From assembly GCA_011317545.1 (NCBI GenBank), contig WUJK01000006.1:2914001-2978000 (forward strand): a stretch of DNA of 64,000 bases, written 5' to 3'. Shown in pieces: positions 57,201 through 64,000 of this stretch; position 1 is the stretch's first letter; every line of letters begins with the position of its first letter. The notes beneath the pieces are model-generated. The model searched no databases. It was not told where the DNA came from and worked only from the letters and a program-made list of their open reading frames with translations. This DNA is from Coniella vitis (taxonomy: Eukaryota; Ascomycota; Sordariomycetes; Diaporthales; Schizoparmaceae). The position numbers were made by a program, and so were the translations under genes.

Positions 57201-60200
57201 ATAGAGTAATATATTACTATTAATACGGAATATAATATTCTGATTTGCCGTATCTGCTAGGTTGCCGTACGGCCTGGTACGGCTATCGATACGTATTTCC
57301 GTTAATAGTATAAGCTTAAAGGGTTAATCCTTAAGGAGATTCTTTACTCGTACGGTGATATACCGCTTACTGATCTAGTCTCGCTTCGACCCCTAGAAGA
57401 TGGCTTAGATCCGATTCCGAATCTAGTAATCGTACGAGGTATAAGCTGCTAACTATGCCGGTATCTTATTACTTCGTACGGTCTCTTCCGAAAGCATAAT
57501 AAGGCGACTAGGCATTCCTAGAGCGAAAATCCCGGGCAGCCCGTATGGCTCTAGAGCTAGCTTAGCGGCCCCTAATATAGACGGTATTGGATCGTTCGTA
57601 CGGGAGCGGAAGAAGTAAATCCCGTACCTACTCGCTCCTCTTCTCCTATAACGCCCGATCTAGATTTAGCTTTGTTCGAAAACGCCCTTACCTAGTAGGA
57701 AGCTACTTTTCTTAAAGTCGACCAGGACTACGTACGAACAGGCGATATACGCGAAGGCCTCGACCGTAATTCGGCTTAGGTGAAAAGGGTTAGCTGGGTT
57801 CCGTATTTTTAATCGTGCGATAAGCTTACTATCTATTAGGCTACTCTCTGGGATGAGAAGGGGAAGGCCCGATCTACCGTACGGTAACCAGAAAGGCCGG
57901 AGATTTTACTAGAGTATTTCGTATAGCTTTAGTAAGTCTTAAGAAGCTTCGTACGAGAGCTCGATTGCTGCCTTCTACGGCTACCTACTATTCCAATCGA
58001 AATACTCTAATAGCTTGCGAGTATCTCGTCGACGCAGCCGAATCCCCGCCCCTTCGTACGGCCGGGGTTAGATTTAACGATTATACGATATCGTTCTTTT
58101 AGGCAGCGATATCTTATCTTCTATATTCGTACGTACTATCTGGGACGGGAGTAAGCGTATAAGCAGTAGGCGGTCTCCTTTTCGGCCGAGTAATGGTCGC
58201 TCTTATACGATATAATTACTACGGTTGATATACTTCTCGACCGTACGGAGCCCCCGGTCTCTACCCAGCTAGCTAGGCGTCCGTACGAAGCCTAGATATT
58301 TGCTCCGGATCTAGACGATAATACGTACGAAGAGGACGATAGGGAAAGTCCTCGGAGTCGTATAAGTCTAAGCCCAGAGCATATAGAGGAGACCGATATC
58401 CTCGACCGTACGGTCTTTCGGTTTTTTCTTTCGTCTCTTCGGCATTATATCGGCGGGAATCTCTATTTAAATCCACTCCTTTGCTTTTATACGGCGTTAG
58501 GAATCCGTACGGAGCCGCTTAGCTTTCTGGAACCCTATCTCTATACGACCCGGCTTATAGCGCTTCTCTAGCTCGTACGTCTGTTTTTTCTCGAAGCCGA
58601 ATTTCTCGATAAGCCGTTAGAGCTTGAAGCTATTAGCGTATAGGCTATCCAGCGCTTCCGTACAGCGTATAGCGAGTGGATAGTACCCGGTACGTATACG
58701 CCTATTAGTACGATTATCGCCTGGATAGCGTACGGACGCGGTTAGCGCCACTAGATAGCGGGGCAGGCTTCTATACGATAATCTGAGGATAAGTAAGTCC
58801 TTTTCTATAACGGCGAAGCAATTCCCGTATAGGCGTTTTAGCAGGCCTCGTGCGAGCTTATCGATAAGGCTACCCGTCTCCTCGACGGCCTTCTTTCTGG
58901 GTCCTGGGAGGAGCTTCGTACGACGGTCGAGCCTGTACGGATCGTCGACCATACTATGCAGGTCGGCGCTAGGCGGTCGTTCGTAACCGACCCCCGGAAT
59001 ATATAGCTTCGCCCGGGGCCTTGTACGGTGCTTAGCTTGCTCCAACCGTCTCTATAGGATTCTATACGAGGCTAGTAGAAGAAGAAACCGGTTTATTAGT
59101 AGCTCTAGTAGCTTCGTATATTCCGCAAGCTTCTCCTTATCCTTATATATATCTAGGGCGGGTAGCCCGGACGAGGGCCCGAAATCCTTACCGTTCGGTA
59201 TAGGGATTCCTAGTAGCTCGTACGGAATATCTTTATTCTAAACGGCGAGGTTATAATTACTACGGACCGGGATAAGGGTAAATCGGCTTATAGCGTACGA
59301 AGCCGTAAGGTCGTACGCTTTCTCCCGCCGCCGGTTGGGCTTTTCCTTATCGTTTATATTATCTGGCTTTTACCGGTAGAGCGGCTGCTTCGTACGTAAT
59401 ACGGGTTACGCCCGGCCGTCGGCGAACAACTTGAATATCTCTAGTACGAGAGTGATTCTGGGGTTTATATAACCGAAAGGCTTAGTACGCTCCTCGTACG
59501 ATATCTCCAGCCGAGGCTCGGTGCTCGTATTAGTATTGCGCGCTACCGTACGATTGCAATCGAATTCGGACGGTAAATCCGGGGTCTTAGTACGAAACAA
59601 GCGGAACTCCAGATCGGCGAAGATAAGGATTCGTACTACCAGGATATCGATCCGCTTATAGGCGAGCCGGGCGACGGAGGGACCGGAGGCTGGAATATCG
59701 TCTAGGATTTATAGGCTACGTATAGTACGAAGGTCGTACGATAGTATTACGCTATCCACGTTAGGTTTCTAGGGTCTTTATAGCCCGAGATAATTATAAC
59801 CTTCCGTACGGTTAGTTTACTCTGATATTAGTTCTTATACGGTACGAGCCCAGAGGCTAGCGGGATTCCTTATACGGAAGGGGAAGATAAAGGTTAGTAA
59901 GGACGGAAGCGGAAAGCTTCGCTTTCGTATAGAGGTGGAGAGGGACCGTACGAAAGCCCGAGCTCTATACCGCTAGCTCTATACGCTCGTATAATACGTA
60001 CGGCTACGGATGAGGATCTTTTATAAGCGCTTCGTACGCTCTTTAGAGCCGGTGCTAAGTAGAAATCAGCCGAGCAGGCTTTATACTATCGTACGATCTG
60101 CCGACTCTAAGGCTAGTAATTAGTAATCTATATTTTACTAACCGGCGCTAGTAAAAGCTTACTTTTCTACGTACCCGCGGTCTTAGAGAATAGTAGGATT

Positions 60201-60250
60201 AGTATTATTATTATCCTATTTCTCGCACTTATCGAGGATTTACTCGTACG
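57201..60250 (+). pseudogene. Long ORF of unit G1: helicase-associated N-terminal region without helicase domain
   Basis: The plus frame starts where G2 has ATG (here ATA). It opens with E-Y-N-I-L-I-C-R-I-C, a CxxC motif, then V-R-P-G-T-A-I-D, and a second C-x2-C near 57440, recalling the zinc-finger-like N-terminus of the helicase at 49569. Later come H-Y-I-G-G-N-L-Y-L-N-P-L-L-C-F, F-L-E-P-Y-L-Y-T-T-R-L, E-E-L-R-T-T-V-E-P and V-R-F-L-P-P-P-V-G-L-F-L-I-V-Y, the counterpart of the helicase's pre-core I-P-R-E-I-S-E-L-L segment. It ends at 60250 with no Walker A motif. Many TAG codons stand at Trp/Gln positions. Minus-strand open stretches here (58273-59600) are shadows. Confidence 0.68.
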
Positions 60251-61282
60251 GGCCTACCCCCCATTCTGCCGCGGACTGAGGCTTACTTCGGCCCCGCCTC
60301 TATACAAATGGTCGCTGGTCCGTGCGTTTTGGAGGCCTACTTCGTAAGGCCTATTTCAGCTAATCCACATCGCACGAGTGGGGTCGTCGCAACCCCAACC
60401 CCACCCCCAACCCCAACCGAACCCCAAGCCCCCTAAATATACGTGTACGATACGAGCAGCCTCGTACTCTAGGGCCTCAGGCTACATCTTATCCTCTTTC
60501 TTTATCGGCTTTCGCTCTCTCGTACGAGCATCGCAGCCTCGTAGTAGTTAGGCCTATCGCCCAGGCTACATCCTATTATTCGGCTTTATCCCTCGTGCGA
60601 TAATAGCAGCCTCGTACGTACAGTTGGGCCCATCGCCTCAGGCTATATCCCATTGCTCGGCTATATCCCTCGGGCGATAATAGCAGCCTCGTACGTATAG
60701 TTAGGCCCATCGCCTCAGGCTATATCCTATTATTCGGCTTTATCCCTCGGGCGATAATAGCAGCCTCGTATAGTTAGGCCCTAGGCTAGGTCTAATCCTA
60801 TTATTCGGCTTTATCTCTCGTATAATAATAGCAGCCTCGTATAGTTAGGCCTAAGGCTAGGTCTAATCCTATTATTCGGCTTTATCTCTCGTGCGATAAT
60901 AGCAGCCTCGTATAGCGTAGGAGAAGGTAGCCGTCGTTTCTTGCAACGCCTTTGTCTCCCGTACGATAATTATCGCTTTCTTCCGTCGGTTAGTTACTAT
61001 ACGTAGTAACTTACTCGGACTTTCCTAGAGTCTTCGGCGATACTCCCTCCCTACTATATAAAGAACTTCTTCCCTCCCCTTTCCCTTTCGCCTTTTTTCC
61101 TCCTTCTTTATTCTACCTTTCTTTTTATAAAAAAGCTGGGTATCGTTAACCGTACGTCCTATTTAACGTTACTACTTCGCCCTCCCCTCCCCTTTCTCCC
61201 TACCGTCCGTACTAACTACCTAGCCGTATAGCAGAAGAAACTCTACTCCTTCTAAGAAAACCCTAAGAAACCCGTCTATACG

Positions 61283-61615
61283 ATAGCTACCTCTACCTTT
61301 ACCCTCTCCGTTCGCTATACGGACCTAGGCATTTAGAATAGCCGGCGCGGCCTAATCCTCTACCTTACCTACCCTGCCTCGTATATAGCCCTAACTGCCT
61401 TAGCTAAGAACGATACCGAGCGAGACCTCTTAGCTCTGCCCGGTACCGATATTCGCCTCTCGGCTAGCGACTCTAGTACGACTACCGCTACCGTTCTCGC
61501 TAAGATCCTCCGGCGTAATTCGTACTTCTTAGCCGTCTTAGTTGCTCGTGCCGGCCGCCCTAAGGCCGTACGCTACGAGTACCGCTGCTGCGTACGAACC
61601 TTCCCCTTCGACTAG
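61283..61615 (+). pseudogene. Small ORF of unit G2
   Basis: The start is ATA here where G1 has ATG (G-to-A change). It has the same TAG about 17 codons in and the same end at TAG 61613-61615. A-K-N-D-T-E-R-D-L-L and R-P-K-A-V-R-Y-E-Y are conserved. A Cys-motif extension continues downstream as in G1. Confidence 0.55.
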
Positions 61616-62029
61616 TGCCTCTTCGTCGCTGGCTAGTAGCAGAATGCCTACGCTAACTATATCTAGGACTCGTACGTAGCTCGGTGCTAAAGCCGGCTTG
61701 TACTACTACTAGCGAGGGGGAGAGAGATTTCCTCGGGGTTCGTATTAAGGATAAATAGAGGAGGATAGGTTAGATCGTATAGAGGCTTTAATTACTTTAT
61801 ATAAAACCCGTAAGGGGCCCCTAATACTACTACTACTCCGTACGGAGTTTTCTACCCCTAACCCGTTCCCTACCCCCTCTTCGTACGTAATCTTACTTAC
61901 CTTATATTCTAGATTAGTTCGTATAGGTAAGAGATTTTTCCGTCTCTTTCGTACGCCGTATTATTAACCCGAATACCTTATCTTTTTTAGGATTTTCTAT
62001 CTCTATATAATATATTCTCTTTCCGTACG

Positions 62030-64000
62030 ATGGAGCAATATATTACTATTAATACGGAATATAATATCCTGATTTGCCGTTTCTGCTAGGTTAGTATACG
62101 GCCCGGTACCGGGATTCGTACGCATTTCCGCTAACAGTATCACCTTAAAGGGCTTATACTTAAGGATATTCTCTCTTCGTACAGCGATACCGCGTTCGCC
62201 GATCCAGCCTCCGTATAACTCCCCGACGATAACTTAGATCCGATTCCCTATTTAGCTATCGTATAGGGCTTAAGCTACTAATCTTGCCGATACCTTATAC
62301 CTTCGTATACTCTTTTCCAACGGCATCTTAAAGCAAGTCTGCATCCTATATACGAGAATATAGGTTAATCCGTATAGCTTTAGAGCTAGCTTACCGTCCC
62401 CTAATATAAACGGTATTAGATCGTTCGTACGGAAGCGGACGAAGTAAACCCTATACCTACTCTCTCCTCGTCTCCTATTACGCTCGATCCAGACTTAGCT
62501 TCGTTCGAAAACGCCCTTACCTAACAGGAAGCTATATTTCTTAAAGTCGACTAGGACTATATATAAATAGGCGATATACGCGAAGGCCTCGACCGTGATT
62601 CGGCTTGGGTGAAAAGGGTTGGCTGGGTTCCGTATTTTTAATCGCGCGATAAGCTTACTATCTATTAGGCTACTCTCTAGGATAAGAAGGGGAAGGCCCG
62701 ATCTACTGTACGGTAACCGGAAAGGCCGGAGATTCTACTAGAGCATTTCGTATAGCTTTAGTAAGTCTTAAGAAGCTTCGTACGAGAGCTCGATCGCTGC
62801 CTTCTACGGCTACCTACTATTCCAATCGAAATACTTTAATAGCTTGCGAGTATCTCGTCGATATAGCCGAATCCCCGCCCCTTTATACGGCCGGGGTTAG
62901 ATTTAACGATCGTACGATATCGTTCTTTTAGGTAGCGATATCTTATCTTCTATATTCGTATATACTATCTAGGACGGGAGCAAGTATACGAGTAGTAGGC
63001 GGTCTCCTTTTCGGCCGAGTAATGGTCGCTCTTATACGATATAATTACTACGGTTAATATACTTCTCGACCGTACGGAGCCCCTAGTCTCTACCTAGCTA
63101 GCTAGGCGTCCGTATAAAGCCTGGATATTTGCTCCGGATCTAGACGATAATACGTACGAAGAGGATAATAGGGAAAGTCCTCGGAGTCGTATAAGTCTAA
63201 GCCCCGAGTATATAGAGGAGACCGATATCCTCGACTATACGGTCTTTCGGTTTTTTCTTTCGTCTCTTCGGCATTATATCGGCGGGAATCTCTATTTAAA
63301 TCCCCTCCTTTGCTTTTATACGGCGTTGGGAATCCGTACGGAGCCGCTTAGCTTTCTGGAACCCTATCTTTATATAACCCGGCTTATAGCGCTTCTCTAG
63401 CTCGTATATTTGTTTTTTCTCGAAGCCGAATTTCTCGATAAGCCGTTAGAGCTTAAAGCGATTAGCATATAGGCGGTCTAGCGCTTCCGTACGGCGTATA
63501 GCGAGTAGATGGTACCCGGTATATATACGCCTATAAGTACGATTATCGCCTGGATAGCGTATAGACGCGGTTAGCGCTACTAGATAGCGGGGTAGGCTTC
63601 CGTATAATAGTCTAAGGATAAGTAAGTCCTTTTCTATAACGGAGAAGTAATTCCCGTATAGGCGTTTTAGTAGGCCTTGTGCGAGCTTATCGATAAGGCT
63701 ACCCGTCTCCTCGACGGCCTTCTTTCTAGGTCCTAGGAGGAGCTTCGTATAACGGTCGAGCCTATACGGATCGTCGACCATACTATATAGGTCGGCGCTA
63801 GGCGGTTATTCGTAACCGACCCCCGGAATATATAGCTTCGCCCGGGGCCGCGTACGGTGCTTAGCTTACTCTAACCGTCTCTCTAGGATTCTATATAAGG
63901 CTAGTGGAAGAAGAAACCGGTTTATTAGTAGCTCTAGTAGCTTTGTATATTCCGTAAGCTTCTCCTTATCCTTATATATATCTAGGGCGGGTAGCCCGGA
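62030..64000 (+). pseudogene. Long ORF of unit G2, partial at the window end
   Basis: The ATG at 62030 opens M-E-Q-Y-I-T-I-N-T-E-Y-N-I-L-I-C-R-F-C, so this copy shows the likely original start and first CxxC motif of the family. The rest parallels G1 up to the point equivalent to 59171. Stops are at Trp/Gln-like positions. The open minus-strand stretch at 63446-63781 is a shadow of this frame. Confidence 0.66.

Larger units (their letters stand above)
55508..60258 (+). repeat. Tandem unit G1 (about 4.75 kb), complete
   Basis: Order: head ATTCTGCCGCGG with a C-rich CCCCAACC tract (55508-55680), 71-bp minisatellite (55700-56090), promoter-like segment (56140-56290), small ORF (56460-), long ORF (57201-), and an end near 60250 where the next head begins. 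The whole series repeats from 60259 with about 4.83 kb between equivalent points in the coding part. Differences between the two are mostly C/T and G/A, but the unit is less AT-rich than the retroelements. Confidence 0.88.
60259..64000 (+). repeat. Tandem unit G2, cut by the window end
   Basis: This is a second copy of G1 in the same orientation: head and C-rich CCCCAACC tract (60259-60430), minisatellite (60455-60920), hairpin palindrome 60993-61010, TATA-like and pyrimidine segment (61050-61130), small ORF and long ORF. The window end corresponds to about 59171 of G1. Changes against G1 are mostly C/T and G/A and lie in different places, so each copy has been mutated separately. Confidence 0.88.

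Noticed and set aside
58273..59600. Minus-strand open stretches of 64-142 codons in unit G1 (and 63446-63781 in G2)
   Set aside because: The plus frame here matches the helicase-associated region with TAG at Trp/Gln positions. RIP creates stops on that frame and leaves shadows open on the other strand.

Overview
This window comes from a filamentous ascomycete (Pezizomycotina) and looks subtelomeric or heterochromatic. Most of it is AT-rich repeat DNA almost free of CpA and TpG dinucleotides. Reading frames there are broken nearly only by TAG/TAA where Trp, Gln or Arg is expected, which is the signature of repeat-induced point mutation (RIP). Spliceosomal introns (GTRNGT, CTAAC/CTGAC, AG), a GH71 mutanase, a 2EXR protein, a highly reducing PKS fragment and TTAGGG-like tracts fit the same kind of host. 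The species cannot be told from the sequence.

Layout. (1) 1-33004: nested Ty3/gypsy chromoviruses. An inverted pol fragment (1-853) abuts a 5'-truncated copy A (854-5328). A second gypsy lineage (F, 5329-about 7430) is followed by unassigned RIP'd DNA. Then comes a Russian-doll nest: element C (10494-32829; 485-bp LTRs; TSD CTTTA) sits inside an older LTR E (10153-10493 plus 32830-33004). C is itself split by element B (12472-20083; TSD CTATA) and by element D (21472-28733; a different lineage with 339-bp LTRs; TSD GTTTA). (2) 33005-45700: an island of normal base composition. It holds a 2EXR gene, an exon set for an unknown protein, a decayed GH71 alpha-1,3-glucanase gene, the orphan C-terminal ACP of a highly reducing PKS, a four-exon short-chain dehydrogenase and a UbiA-type membrane prenyltransferase/terpene cyclase. 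(3) 45700-49568: AT-rich DNA with a 57-bp and an 85-bp minisatellite. (4) 49569-55088: a RIP-inactivated RecQ-type helicase of the telomere-linked kind, still in one frame over about 1840 codons. (5) 55321-64000: tandem units of about 4.8 kb. Each has a C-rich telomere-like head, a 71-bp minisatellite, a TATA/pyrimidine promoter, a small Cys-motif ORF and a long ORF that resembles the pre-helicase part of (4) but stops before a helicase domain.

How it fits together. Regions 4 and 5 look like members of one subtelomeric helicase-related family, each with a minisatellite upstream and CCCTAA/CCCCAA tracts at unit junctions. The island of region 2 is flanked by RIP'd repeats and shows RIP-type nonsense changes in the GH71 gene. 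The PKS remnant, SDR and UbiA gene may be leftovers of a secondary-metabolite cluster. The most unusual observations are the exact nesting order, LTRs with shared ends but unrelated cores, a conserved antisense coiled-coil ORF in the 3' part of these retroelements, and the tandem helicase-related units packed with CGTACG.
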